Part shown: one piece after another, positions 36,532-44,927 of the stretch | Layout: every line of letters begins with the position of its first letter | Numbering within the stretch: the first letter of the stretch is position 1 | From: Cellulosimicrobium protaetiae | GTDB taxonomy: Bacteria > Actinomycetota > Actinomycetes > Actinomycetales > Cellulomonadaceae | Reading direction: 5' to 3' | Assembly (NCBI RefSeq): GCF_009708005.2 | Contig: NZ_CP052757.1 | Location: 3,534,001-3,598,000 of the forward strand | DNA length: 64,000 bases | The notes under the pieces: model-generated | Told to the model about the DNA's origin: nothing | The model's database searches: none | What the model saw: the letters and a program-made list of their open reading frames with translations, nothing else | Made by a program: the position numbers and the translations under genes

Positions 36532-37226
36532 GCACCCAGCCCCGCACCGCCCGCGGCAACCGCACGCGGGCGAAGATCCTCGCCGCGGCCGAGCAGGTGT
36601 TCGCCGAGGTCGGGTACCACGACGCGTCGATCGTGAAGATCACCGAGTCCGCGGGCGTCGGGCAGGGCACGTTCTACCTGTACTTCGAGTCGAAGATCGA
36701 CGTGTTCGACGAGCTCGTCGACGACCTCAACCGCCGCGTGCGGCACGCGATGATCGAGGCGAGCTCGCAGGCGACGACGCGTCTGGCCGCCGAGCGTGCG
36801 GGCTTCGAAGCGTTCTTCCGCTTCACCGCCGAGCACCCGGCGCTCTACCGCATCGTGCGGCAGGCCGAGTTCGTCTCGCCCGGGGCGCTGCGCCGCCACT
36901 ACGCGCGCATCGTCGAGGGCTACATGACCGGGCTCGACAAGGCGCGCGCGAACGGCGAGGTCGGCCACGACGTCGACCCGGAGGTCGCCGCCTGGGCGCT
37001 CATGGGCATCGGCGAGATCGTCGGGATGCGCTGGGTGCTGTGGGGCGGGCGCTGGGACGAGGGCGCGGAGCCGCCGTCGTACGACACCGCGGCCGCCGAG
37101 GTCCCGCCGCACGTGTTCGAGCAGACCATGCAGTTCATCGAGCGCGCGCTCGCCGCGCCGCGGGCCGCCCCACCGGCCGGGACCGGACCCGCCACCACGA
37201 CCGACACCGAAGGAGACGCGCGATGA
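36528..37226 (+). CDS. TetR-family regulator inside the 3-hydroxybutyrate operon
   Basis: 232 residues. N-terminal TetR helix-turn-helix (residues about 12-58: TRAKILAAAEQVFAEVGY through GVGQGTFYLYFESK) and a ligand-binding domain with the FFRFTAEHPALYRIVRQAEFV segment seen in regulators of acyl-CoA metabolism. Encoded mid-operon with ATGA overlaps on both sides, so it would be made together with the pathway and probably autoregulates it, responding to a pathway acid or CoA ester. The paired motif at 29961 and 30060 is a candidate target. Confidence 0.9.
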   Translation: MSTQPRTARGNRTRAKILAAAEQVFAEVGYHDASIVKITESAGVGQGTFYLYFESKIDVFDELVDDLNRRVRHAMIEASSQATTRLAAERAGFEAFFRFTAEHPALYRIVRQAEFVSPGALRRHYARIVEGYMTGLDKARANGEVGHDVDPEVAAWALMGIGEIVGMRWVLWGGRWDEGAEPPSYDTAAAEVPPHVFEQTMQFIERALAAPRAAPPAGTGPATTTDTEGDAR

Positions 37227-38017
37227 CCGCCGCCGCCACCGTCCCCGCAGGCATCCCCGCCGGGTCCGGCGCCCCGACGCTCGCCGGGCGCCGCGCGCTC
37301 GTCACGGGCGGCGCGAGCGGCATCGGCGCCGCGTGCGCGCGCGAGCTCGCCGCGCGCGGCGCGCACGTGACCGTCGCCGACGTCGACCCCGACGGCGCGC
37401 GCCGCCTCGCGGACGAGCTCGGCGGCGAGGCGTGGGTCGTCGACCTCGCCGACACGCGCGCGCTCGACGACCTCACGCTCGACGTCGACGTCCTCGTCAA
37501 CAACGCGGGCGTGCAGCGCGTGAGCCCCATCGAGGACTTCCGGCCCGACGACTTCCGCCTGCTCCACGCGATCATGCTCGAGGCGCCGTTCCTGCTGGTC
37601 CGCGCCGCGCTGCCGGGGATGTACGCGCGCGGGTTCGGGCGCGTCGTCAACGTCTCGTCCGTGCACGGCCTCGTCGCGTCGCCGTTCAAGTCGGCGTACG
37701 TGTCCGCGAAGCACGGGCTCGAGGGGTTGTCCAAGGTGACGGCGCTCGAGGGCGGCCCGCACGGCGTGACGAGCGTGTGCGTCAACCCCGGGTACGTGCG
37801 CACGCCGCTCGTCGAGAGGCAGATCGCGGACCAGGCGCGCGTGCACGGCATCCCCGAGTCCGAGGTGCTCGCGACGGTGCTCCTCGCCGAGTCCGCGGTG
37901 AAGCGGCTCGTCGAGCCGGAGGAGGTCGCGTCGCTCGTCGGCTGGCTCACCGGCCCCGACGCGTCGATGGTCTCGGGGGCCTCGTGGACGATCGACGGCG
38001 GCTGGAGCGCCCGGTGA
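37223..38017 (+). CDS. bdhA: D-3-hydroxybutyrate dehydrogenase (SDR family)
   Basis: NAD-dependent short-chain dehydrogenase oxidising (R)-3-hydroxybutyrate to acetoacetate, 264 residues. Cofactor motif TGGASGIG at 28-35, NNAG at 93-96, catalytic S145/S146, Y159 and K163 (YVSAK). The residues that bind the substrate in the Pseudomonas fragi enzyme (Gln94, His144, Lys152, Gln196, from memory) are matched at Q98, H148, K156 and Q200 with a constant offset of four. This makes the call specific rather than a generic SDR. Overlaps the TetR gene by four bases. Confidence 0.93.
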   Translation: MTAAATVPAGIPAGSGAPTLAGRRALVTGGASGIGAACARELAARGAHVTVADVDPDGARRLADELGGEAWVVDLADTRALDDLTLDVDVLVNNAGVQRVSPIEDFRPDDFRLLHAIMLEAPFLLVRAALPGMYARGFGRVVNVSSVHGLVASPFKSAYVSAKHGLEGLSKVTALEGGPHGVTSVCVNPGYVRTPLVERQIADQARVHGIPESEVLATVLLAESAVKRLVEPEEVASLVGWLTGPDASMVSGASWTIDGGWSAR

Positions 38018-39114
38018 CCGCGGGTGCGACCGCGGGCACGGCTGCCCGCCCGACGACGGACCCCGCGCGCGCGTCGCACGACGTCACCGCGGCGACCCAC
38101 ACCTACGCGACGCTCGACGTGCCCGTCGCGGGCGGCCGTCTCCGCGTCGGCGTGTGGGACCCGGTCGACCCGCTCGCACCCGGGCCGGGCGCCCGGCCCG
38201 ACGGCGGCACGCACCCCGCGCACGACGCGGTCCCGACCGTCCTCGCCGTGCACGGCATCACGGCGTCGCACCGCGCGTGGCCGGCGGTCGCCGCGGCCCT
38301 CCCGGGCGTGCGCGTCGTCGCGCCCGACCTGCGGGGGCGCGGGCGCAGCAACGCCCTGCCCGGCCCGTACGGCATGGGTGCGCACGCGGACGACCTCGCG
38401 ACGGTCCTCGACGCGCTGGGGATCGACCGCGTCGTGGCGCTCGGCCACTCCATGGGGGCGTTCGTGTCCGTCGTGCTCGCGCACCGCCACCCCGGCCGCG
38501 TCTCCCGGCTCGTGCTCGTCGACGGCGGTATCCCGCTCCCGCCGCCGACCGGGCTCGCGCCCGACGCGACGCACGACGAGGTCCTGCGCGCCCTGCTCGG
38601 CCCGGCCGTCGAGCGCCTCGAGCGCACGTTCGCCGACCACGAGGAGTACCGCGGCTTCTGGCGCGCGCACCCCGCGTTCGCGAGCGCGTGGGACGAGCCG
38701 TGGGGCGACGTCGTCGCGGGGTACGTCGACTACGACCTCGTCGGCGAGGCGCCCGCGCTGCGCCCGGCGTCGTCGGGCGCGGCGGTCTCCGCCGACTCGC
38801 TCGAGCTCTACGAGGGCGGGCCGCTCGCGGACGCGCTCGCGGGCGACCACCCGCTCGACGTGCCCCTCGTGCTGCTGCGCGCGCCGCGCGGCCTGCTCGA
38901 CGAGCCCGAGGCCCTCTACTCGCCCGAGCACCTCGCCGCGTGGCGCGCGCGGCTGCCGGGGCTGCGCACCCGCGACGTAGCGGGTATCAATCACTACACG
39001 ATCATCATGAGCCCGCCCGGCGTCGAGGCCGTCGCGGGCGAGACCCTGCGGGCCCTGGCCGCCGTCACGAGCGGCGGACCCGGACCGGCGAGTGACGAGG
39101 AGGTCACGGCATGA
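38014..39114 (+). CDS. Alpha/beta hydrolase, candidate intracellular 3-hydroxybutyrate oligomer esterase
   Basis: 366 residues, cytoplasmic (no signal). After a low-complexity N-terminus of about 35 residues comes an alpha/beta-hydrolase fold: oxyanion HG at 80-81, nucleophile S146 in GHSMG, and a catalytic His probably in GINHYTIIM near residue 327. GTG start overlaps bdhA (GTGA). Placed between 3-hydroxybutyrate dehydrogenase and CoA transferase, it most likely cleaves imported oligomers or another short ester. Function inferred from context. Confidence 0.82.
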   Translation: MTAGATAGTAARPTTDPARASHDVTAATHTYATLDVPVAGGRLRVGVWDPVDPLAPGPGARPDGGTHPAHDAVPTVLAVHGITASHRAWPAVAAALPGVRVVAPDLRGRGRSNALPGPYGMGAHADDLATVLDALGIDRVVALGHSMGAFVSVVLAHRHPGRVSRLVLVDGGIPLPPPTGLAPDATHDEVLRALLGPAVERLERTFADHEEYRGFWRAHPAFASAWDEPWGDVVAGYVDYDLVGEAPALRPASSGAAVSADSLELYEGGPLADALAGDHPLDVPLVLLRAPRGLLDEPEALYSPEHLAAWRARLPGLRTRDVAGINHYTIIMSPPGVEAVAGETLRALAAVTSGGPGPASDEEVTA

Positions 39115-39995
39115 GCCCCACGATCGCGTCCCCACGAGGGACCGGGCTGGACAAGGTGGTCGCGTCCGCGGCCGAGGCCGTCGCGGACGTGCCCGACGGC
39201 GCGTCGCTCGCCGTCGGCGGGTTCGGCCTGTGCGGCAACCCCATCGCGCTCATCGAGGCGCTGCTCGCCCAGGGCACGCGCGACCTGTGGGTCGTGAGCA
39301 ACAACTGCGGGGTCGACGACTGGGGCCTGGGCGTCCTGCTCGGCGCGGGGCGCATCCGGAAGATGACGAGCTCGTACGTCGGCGAGAACAAGGAGTTCGA
39401 GCGGCAGTTCCTCTCGGGCGAGCTCGAGCTGGAGCTCACCCCGCAGGGCACGCTCGCGGAGAAGCTGCGCGCCGGGGGCGCGGGCATCGCCGGGTTCTGG
39501 ACGCGCACGGGCGTCGGCACGCAGGTCGCCGAGGGCGGCCTGCCCCAGCGGTACGACGGCGCGGGCGGCGTCGCGCAGGCGAGCGCGCCCAAGGAGGTGC
39601 GCACGTTCGGCGTCGGGCCGCGCGGTCGCGACGGCGCGTTCGCCGACGACGCCGAGTTCGTCCTCGAGGACGCGATCACCACGGACTTCGCGCTCGTGCA
39701 CGCGCTGCGCGGCGACCGGCACGGCAACCTCGTGTTCCACCGGTCGGCCCGCAACTTCTCCCCGCTCGCCGCGATGGCGGGCCGCGTGTGCGTCGCGCAG
39801 GTCGAGGAGCTCGTCGAGCCCGGCGAGATCGACCCCGACGCCGTGCACCTGCCCGGCGTGTTCGTGCACCGCGTCGTCGAGGTCGGCCCCGACGCGCCCA
39901 AGCGCATCGAGCGTCGCACCGTGCGCCCGGTCGCCACGACCGACCAGCCCGCGCCCGCGCCGTCGGGCACCGCGACCAGCGTGAAGGAGGGCTGA
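39111..39995 (+). CDS. scoA: 3-oxoacid CoA-transferase subunit A
   Basis: Alpha subunit of succinyl-CoA:3-ketoacid (acetoacetate) CoA-transferase, 294 residues, about 50 longer than most bacterial A subunits because of a C-terminal extension. Family blocks: LAVGGFGLCGNPIALIEAL, VVSNNCGVDDWGLG, ELELTPQGTLAEKLRAGGAGIAGF and the DFALVHALRGDRHGNLVF segment. Transfers CoA to acetoacetate made by BdhA. The ATG overlaps the hydrolase stop; subunit B follows after three bases. Confidence 0.94.
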   Translation: MSPTIASPRGTGLDKVVASAAEAVADVPDGASLAVGGFGLCGNPIALIEALLAQGTRDLWVVSNNCGVDDWGLGVLLGAGRIRKMTSSYVGENKEFERQFLSGELELELTPQGTLAEKLRAGGAGIAGFWTRTGVGTQVAEGGLPQRYDGAGGVAQASAPKEVRTFGVGPRGRDGAFADDAEFVLEDAITTDFALVHALRGDRHGNLVFHRSARNFSPLAAMAGRVCVAQVEELVEPGEIDPDAVHLPGVFVHRVVEVGPDAPKRIERRTVRPVATTDQPAPAPSGTATSVKEG

Positions 39996-39998
39996 GGC

Positions 39999-40703
39999 AT
40001 GGCGCTCACCCGTGACGAGATGGCCGCGCGCGCCGCGCGCGAGCTCCAGGACGGCTGGTACGTCAACCTCGGCATCGGCCTGCCGACGCTCGTGCCCAAC
40101 TACGTGCCCCAGGACAAGCACCTCGTGCTCCAGTCGGAGAACGGGATCCTCGGCGTCGGGCCGTACCCGACCGAGGACGCCGTGGACCCCGACCTCATCA
40201 ACGCCGGCAAGGAGACCGTCACCGTCCTGCCGGGCGCCGCGTTCTTCGACTCCGCGCTGAGCTTCGGCATGATCCGCGGCGGCAAGATCGACGCCGCGAT
40301 CCTCGGCGGCATGCAGGTCTCCGCGACGGGCGACCTCGCCAACTGGATGATCCCCGGCAAGATGGTCAAGGGCCCCGGCGGCGCGATGGACCTCGTGCAC
40401 GGGGCCGCGCGCGTCATCGTCCTCATGGAGCACGTCGCGCGCGACGGCTCGCCCAAGATCTTGCGCTCGTGCTCGCTGCCCCTCACCGGGCGGGGCGTCG
40501 TGCACCGGATCATCACCGATCTCGCCGTGATCGACGTGACGCCCGACGGCCTCGTGCTGCGCGAGACCGCACCCGGCGTGAGCGTCGACGACGTGCGCGC
40601 CGCGACCGAGCCAGACCTCGCCGTCGCGCTCGACGACGCCCCGCTCGACGTCGCCGATGCCGGCCCGGGGCCGTCCACCCAGGCCGCCGGGACGCCGTCG
40701 TGA
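39999..40703 (+). CDS. scoB: 3-oxoacid CoA-transferase subunit B
   Basis: Beta subunit, 234 residues, with the catalytic glutamate E47 in [10 protein letters not shown] that forms the CoA thioester. [14 protein letters not shown] and the [32 protein letters not shown] block are typical. The Ala/Pro-rich tail after about residue 215 is not conserved. Stop overlaps the next gene (GTGA). Confidence 0.95.
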   Translation: MALTRDEMAARAARELQDGWYVNLGIGLPTLVPNYVPQDKHLVLQSENGILGVGPYPTEDAVDPDLINAGKETVTVLPGAAFFDSALSFGMIRGGKIDAAILGGMQVSATGDLANWMIPGKMVKGPGGAMDLVHGAARVIVLMEHVARDGSPKILRSCSLPLTGRGVVHRIITDLAVIDVTPDGLVLRETAPGVSVDDVRAATEPDLAVALDDAPLDVADAGPGPSTQAAGTPS

Positions 40704-41866
40704 CGCGCGACGTGCTGCGGCGTGACGTGCTGCGCCACGACGTCCCCACCCCGCGCGGGCGCGAGCACGTGCGCGAGGTCGTGGCCGACGGCGACGCGCG
40801 GGCCACGGTCCTGCTCGTGCACGGCAACTGCTCGTCGTCGGCGTTCTTCGACCCCCTGCTGCGCGCGCTGCCCGCCGACGTGCGCGGCGTCGCCGTCGAC
40901 CTGCGCGGGTACGGGGACGCCGAGGTCCGTCCCGTCGACGCGACGCGCGGCGTGCGGGACTACGCGGACGACGTCGCGGCCGTCGTCGACGCGCTCGATC
41001 TCGCGCGCCCGCTCGTCGCCGTCGCGCACTCCGCGGGGGCGGGGGTCGTGCTCCAGCTCGCGACCGACCGGCCCGACCTGTTCGACGCGGTCCTCCTCGA
41101 GGCGCCCATGTCGCCCTACGGGTTCGGCGGCACGCGCGACGTCGACGGGACGCCGCTCTCCCCCGACTTCGCGGGATCGGGCGCTGGGACGGCGAACCCC
41201 GCGTTCGTCGCGGCGCTCGCCGCCGGCGACCGCAGCGAGGACGCCGGGTCGCCCCGCGACGTGCTGCGCCGCTTCTACGTCGCCGACCCGGCCTCGCTCG
41301 GCGAGCCGCTCGGCGCGCTCGAGGAGCTGCTGCTCGACTCCGTGCTCTCCACGCGCACCGGCGACGGCAACTACCCGGGCGACCACACGCCGTCGGGCAC
41401 GTGGCCCGGCGTGGCACCCGGGACGGGCGGCATGAACAACGCGATCAGCGCGAGGTACTGCGACCTGTCCGGCTTCGCGGCCTCCGGCGCGACGGCACCG
41501 GTGCTGTGGGTGCGCGGCGACGCCGACGCGATCGTCTCGGACGCCTCGCTGTTCGACCTCGCACAGCTCGGCGCGCTCGGTGCGGTACCCGGCTGGCCGG
41601 GCGCCGAGACGCACCCGCCGCAGCCGATGGTCGCTCAGACCCGGGCCGTCCTCGACGCCTACGCGGCCGCGGGCGGGCGGTACCGTGAAGAGGTGCGGCC
41701 CGGCGTCGGGCACAGCCCCCACCTCGAGGAGCCGGACGTGTTCCTCGGGCTCCTGCTCGGGCTCGTGGACGACGCCGTCGCCGGCACGACCACCGTACGA
41801 GCGGGCACCACACCCCCGGCGCCCGCGCAGACACCGCCGTCCGCACCCCTGGAGGTCCAGCCGTGA
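40700..41866 (+). CDS. Alpha/beta hydrolase, second candidate oligomer hydrolase
   Basis: 388-residue cytoplasmic alpha/beta hydrolase. Oxyanion motif [10 protein letters not shown] (38-47), [24 protein letters not shown] block, nucleophile S111 in AHSAG (Ala in place of the usual first Gly), lid region [18 protein letters not shown] and ANPAFVAAL, and a late [12 protein letters not shown] with the likely catalytic His. The lid region recalls intracellular 3-hydroxybutyrate oligomer hydrolases, but this is from memory and needs a search. Overlaps scoB and the thiolase gene. Confidence 0.82.
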   Translation: MTRDVLRRDVLRHDVPTPRGREHVREVVADGDARATVLLVHGNCSSSAFFDPLLRALPADVRGVAVDLRGYGDAEVRPVDATRGVRDYADDVAAVVDALDLARPLVAVAHSAGAGVVLQLATDRPDLFDAVLLEAPMSPYGFGGTRDVDGTPLSPDFAGSGAGTANPAFVAALAAGDRSEDAGSPRDVLRRFYVADPASLGEPLGALEELLLDSVLSTRTGDGNYPGDHTPSGTWPGVAPGTGGMNNAISARYCDLSGFAASGATAPVLWVRGDADAIVSDASLFDLAQLGALGAVPGWPGAETHPPQPMVAQTRAVLDAYAAAGGRYREEVRPGVGHSPHLEEPDVFLGLLLGLVDDAVAGTTTVRAGTTPPAPAQTPPSAPLEVQP

Positions 41867-43101
41867 GCACCACCGCTCCTATCCCCCACGACTCCCGCGA
41901 TGCCTCTCCCGCCGCCCGCCCCGACGACGTCGTGATCGTCGCCGCCGCCCGCACTCCCCAGGGGCGGCTCAAGGGCTCGCTCGCCGCGCTGACTGCGGTC
42001 GAGCTCGGCGCCGTCGCCGCGCGCGCCGCGATCGAGCGCTCGGGGCTCGGCGCGGACGCCGTCGACGCCGTGGTGTTCGGCCAGGTGCTCCAGGCCGGGG
42101 CGGGGCAGAACCCCGCGCGCCAGACGGCCGCAGGCGCCGGCATCGGCTGGGACGTGCCCGCCGTGACGGTGAACAAGGTGTGCCTGTCCGGCCTGACCGC
42201 CGTCATCGACGGGACGCGGATGATCCGCTCCGGCGAGGCCGAGGTCGTGCTCGTCGGCGGCCAGGAGTCCATGACCAACGCGCCGCACCTGCTGCCCGGC
42301 TCGCGCGCCGGGTTCGCGTTCGGCGACGCGACGCTCGTCGACGCCGTCGCGCGCGACGGGCTCACCGACGCGTTCGACCGCGCCTCCATGGGCGTCTCGA
42401 CCGAGCGCACCAACACCGGCGACGTGTTCGTGTCGCGCGAGGAGCAGGACGCCGTCGCGGCGGCCTCGCACCAGCGCGCCGCGGCCGCGGCGAAGGACGG
42501 CCTGTTCGACGCCGAGCTCGCGCCCGTGAGCGTCCCGCAGCGCCGAGGCGAGCCGGTCGAGGTGCGCGACGACGAGGGCGTGCGCCCCGACACGAGCGTC
42601 GAGGGCCTCGCGCGCCTGCGACCCGCGTTCGACCCCGAGGGCACCATCACCGCGGGCAACGCGTCGCAGATCTCCGACGGCGCCGCCGCGCTCGTGCTGA
42701 CGACCCGCGCCCGGGCCGAGTCCGCGGGCGCGCCCGTGCTCGCGACCGTGCGGGCGTGGGGCCAGGTCGCCGGCCCGGACACGTCGCTGCACTCCCAGCC
42801 CGCGCGCGCGATCCGCCAGGCCCTCGACCGGGCCGGGTGGACGGTCGAGGACCTCGACCTCGTCGAGATCAACGAGGCGTTCGCGACCGTCGTCGCGGTG
42901 TCCACGCGCGTGCTCGGCGTCTCGCCGGACGTCGTCAACGTGCACGGTGGCGGCATCTCGCTCGGCCACCCCATCGGTGCGTCCGGTGCCCGCCTCGCGG
43001 TCCACGCGGCGCACGAGCTCGCACGCCGCGGCGGCGGGCGCGTCGCCGTCGGGCTGTGCGGCGGCGGGGGCCAGGGCGAGGCGCTGCTCCTGGAGGCCTG
43101 A
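41863..43101 (+). CDS. Acetyl-CoA acetyltransferase (thiolase)
   Basis: Degradative thiolase splitting acetoacetyl-CoA to two acetyl-CoA, 412 residues, last gene of the operon. Nucleophile C107 (NKVCLSG), H369 (SLGHPIGASG) and C399 (LCGGGGQG) complete the catalytic set; NEAFA precedes them. GTG start overlaps the hydrolase stop. With BdhA and ScoAB it completes 3-hydroxybutyrate to acetyl-CoA. A biosynthetic role (PhaA) is possible in principle, but no phaB or phaC is nearby. Confidence 0.95.
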   Translation: MSTTAPIPHDSRDASPAARPDDVVIVAAARTPQGRLKGSLAALTAVELGAVAARAAIERSGLGADAVDAVVFGQVLQAGAGQNPARQTAAGAGIGWDVPAVTVNKVCLSGLTAVIDGTRMIRSGEAEVVLVGGQESMTNAPHLLPGSRAGFAFGDATLVDAVARDGLTDAFDRASMGVSTERTNTGDVFVSREEQDAVAAASHQRAAAAAKDGLFDAELAPVSVPQRRGEPVEVRDDEGVRPDTSVEGLARLRPAFDPEGTITAGNASQISDGAAALVLTTRARAESAGAPVLATVRAWGQVAGPDTSLHSQPARAIRQALDRAGWTVEDLDLVEINEAFATVVAVSTRVLGVSPDVVNVHGGGISLGHPIGASGARLAVHAAHELARRGGGRVAVGLCGGGGQGEALLLEA

Positions 43102-43166
43102 CGGTCGGCGACGGGGGCGCGGGGGTTCGAGGGGACGGTTCGAGGCGCCTCGCCTACGCTCGCGAT

Positions 43167-44927
43167 GTGCAGCCCACCGTGACGGAGACCCGCGCCCCTG
43201 AGCCCGTCGACGAGGAGCGGCCCCGGCACGGCGTGTGGGGGCGGTGGTTGCGGCGGTTCTCGGCGACCGGTCTGGTGCTCGCGCTGCTGTGGTTCTGCCT
43301 GTCGTTCACCCCGTCGCTCATCCCGCGCGCCTGGTACTACCAGGCCGTGATCTCGGGCGTGAGCGCGGTCGGCGGGTACGGCGTCGGGGCGTTCGTCGAG
43401 TGGTTCGCGGTCAAGGTCGGGCTGCGCATCCGGTGGACGGCGCGCGCGAGCCGGGTCGCGTGGTGGGTGCTGGCCGGGGCGACCGTCGTGCTCGTGCCCC
43501 TCTCGCTCGTCCTCGGCGCGCGCCGCCAGATCGAGCTGCGGCACCTGTTCGGCATGTCCGAGGACGTGCCCGGACGCGAGGTCGTCACGCTCCTCGTCGC
43601 GCTCGCCGTCGCGCTGCTCGTGCTCCAGGTGGGCCGGGGTCTGCGGCGCCTCGCGCGCTGGCTCAGCCTCGTCGTCGACAACGTCGTGCCCGCTCCCGTC
43701 GCGCGGTTCGTCAGCGGCGTCGTGGTTGCCGTGGTCGTCGTCCTGGTGTTCAACGGCGTCGTCTGGTCGGGTGCGCTCAACGCGCTGAACTCGATCTACG
43801 CGACCGCGAACGCCGACGTCGACCCGCGCTTGTCGCCCCCCGTCCAGCCCGAGCGGTCCGGGTCGGACGCGTCCCCCGAGACGTGGGGCTCGCTCGGCGC
43901 GGAGGGTCGCAAGTTCGTCGTGTCCGGCCCGACCGTCGACGAGCTGAGCGCGTTCGCCGAGGCGGGCGACGTCGTCGACCCCGCGGACGTGCGCGAGCCG
44001 ATCCATGCCTACGCCGGCCTCGATCCCGACGGCGACCTCGACGCCACGGCGGCACGCGTCGTCGACGAGCTCGACCGCACCGACGCGTGGGACCGGTCCG
44101 TCCTCGTCGTCGCGACCACGACCGGGACGGGCTGGGTGGACCCCGGCATGGTCGAGGCGCTCGAGCTCATGCACGGTGGCGACACCGCGATCGCGAGCAT
44201 GCAGTACTCGTACCTGCCGAGCTGGATCAGCTTCGTGGGCGACCGCTCGACCCCGCCCGCGGCCGGGAAGGCGCTGTTCGAGGCCGTGTACGACCGTTGG
44301 TCGGAGCTTCCCGAGGACGGCCGCCCGCGCCTGCTCGCGTTCGGCATCTCGCTCGGGTCGTTCGGCATGCAGGGCGCGTTCAGCGGCGTCCAGGACGTCG
44401 AGGCCCGCTCCGACGGCGCGATGTTCACCGGGACGCCCGGGTTCACGCCGATGTGGCGCGAGCTCACCGACGCGCGCGATCCCGGGTCGCTCGAGTACGC
44501 ACCCGTGCTCGACGACGGCCGGCAGGTCCGCTGGGGCGACCCCGTCGAGACCGGGGTCGCGGACCTCTGGGGCCCAGGCCCCGGGTGGGACGAGCCGCGC
44601 GTCGTCTACCTCCAGCACGCGTCCGACGGCGTCACCTGGTGGGGACCGGAGACGCTGTGGTCGGAGCCCGACTGGCTCCGCGAGCCGCGCGGCCCGGACG
44701 TGCTGGGCGACGTGCGGTGGTACCCGTTCGTCACGTTCTGGCAGCTCACGGGTGACCTGTTCGTCGCGGCCGCCTCGGACATCCCACCCGGCCACGGCCA
44801 CGTCTACCACCTCGAGTACGCCGACGGCTTCGCCGCCCTGCACGCCCCCGACGGCTGGACCGACGCCGACACCGCGCGCCTCAAGGACGCGATGGACGCG
44901 CCGACGCAGGGCGGCTCGATCGGCTGA
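43167..44927 (+). CDS. Membrane-anchored alpha/beta hydrolase, PF10081 family
   Basis: 586 residues. Four to five N-terminal membrane helices (residues about 30-205: LVLALLWFCLSFTPSLIPRAWYYQ is the family hallmark) followed by a large C-terminal alpha/beta-hydrolase domain with nucleophile S395 in GISLG. Function unknown; the family is common in actinobacteria. The GTG 43167 is preceded by TACGCT (43154-43159), a leaderless layout, so it is probably not part of the preceding operon although only 65 bases separate them. Its last 47 bases overlap the convergent MFS gene. Confidence 0.85.
   Translation: MQPTVTETRAPEPVDEERPRHGVWGRWLRRFSATGLVLALLWFCLSFTPSLIPRAWYYQAVISGVSAVGGYGVGAFVEWFAVKVGLRIRWTARASRVAWWVLAGATVVLVPLSLVLGARRQIELRHLFGMSEDVPGREVVTLLVALAVALLVLQVGRGLRRLARWLSLVVDNVVPAPVARFVSGVVVAVVVVLVFNGVVWSGALNALNSIYATANADVDPRLSPPVQPERSGSDASPETWGSLGAEGRKFVVSGPTVDELSAFAEAGDVVDPADVREPIHAYAGLDPDGDLDATAARVVDELDRTDAWDRSVLVVATTTGTGWVDPGMVEALELMHGGDTAIASMQYSYLPSWISFVGDRSTPPAAGKALFEAVYDRWSELPEDGRPRLLAFGISLGSFGMQGAFSGVQDVEARSDGAMFTGTPGFTPMWRELTDARDPGSLEYAPVLDDGRQVRWGDPVETGVADLWGPGPGWDEPRVVYLQHASDGVTWWGPETLWSEPDWLREPRGPDVLGDVRWYPFVTFWQLTGDLFVAAASDIPPGHGHVYHLEYADGFAALHAPDGWTDADTARLKDAMDAPTQGGSIG

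Noticed and set aside
41863-43101. PHB synthesis role for the thiolase (PhaA)
   Set aside because: No acetoacetyl-CoA reductase or PHB synthase gene in the window; the neighbours are degradative.
43102-43166. Extension of the PHB operon into the PF10081 gene
   Set aside because: The 65-base gap contains a TACGCT -10 box placed for a leaderless start, and the encoded membrane hydrolase family has no link to hydroxybutyrate.
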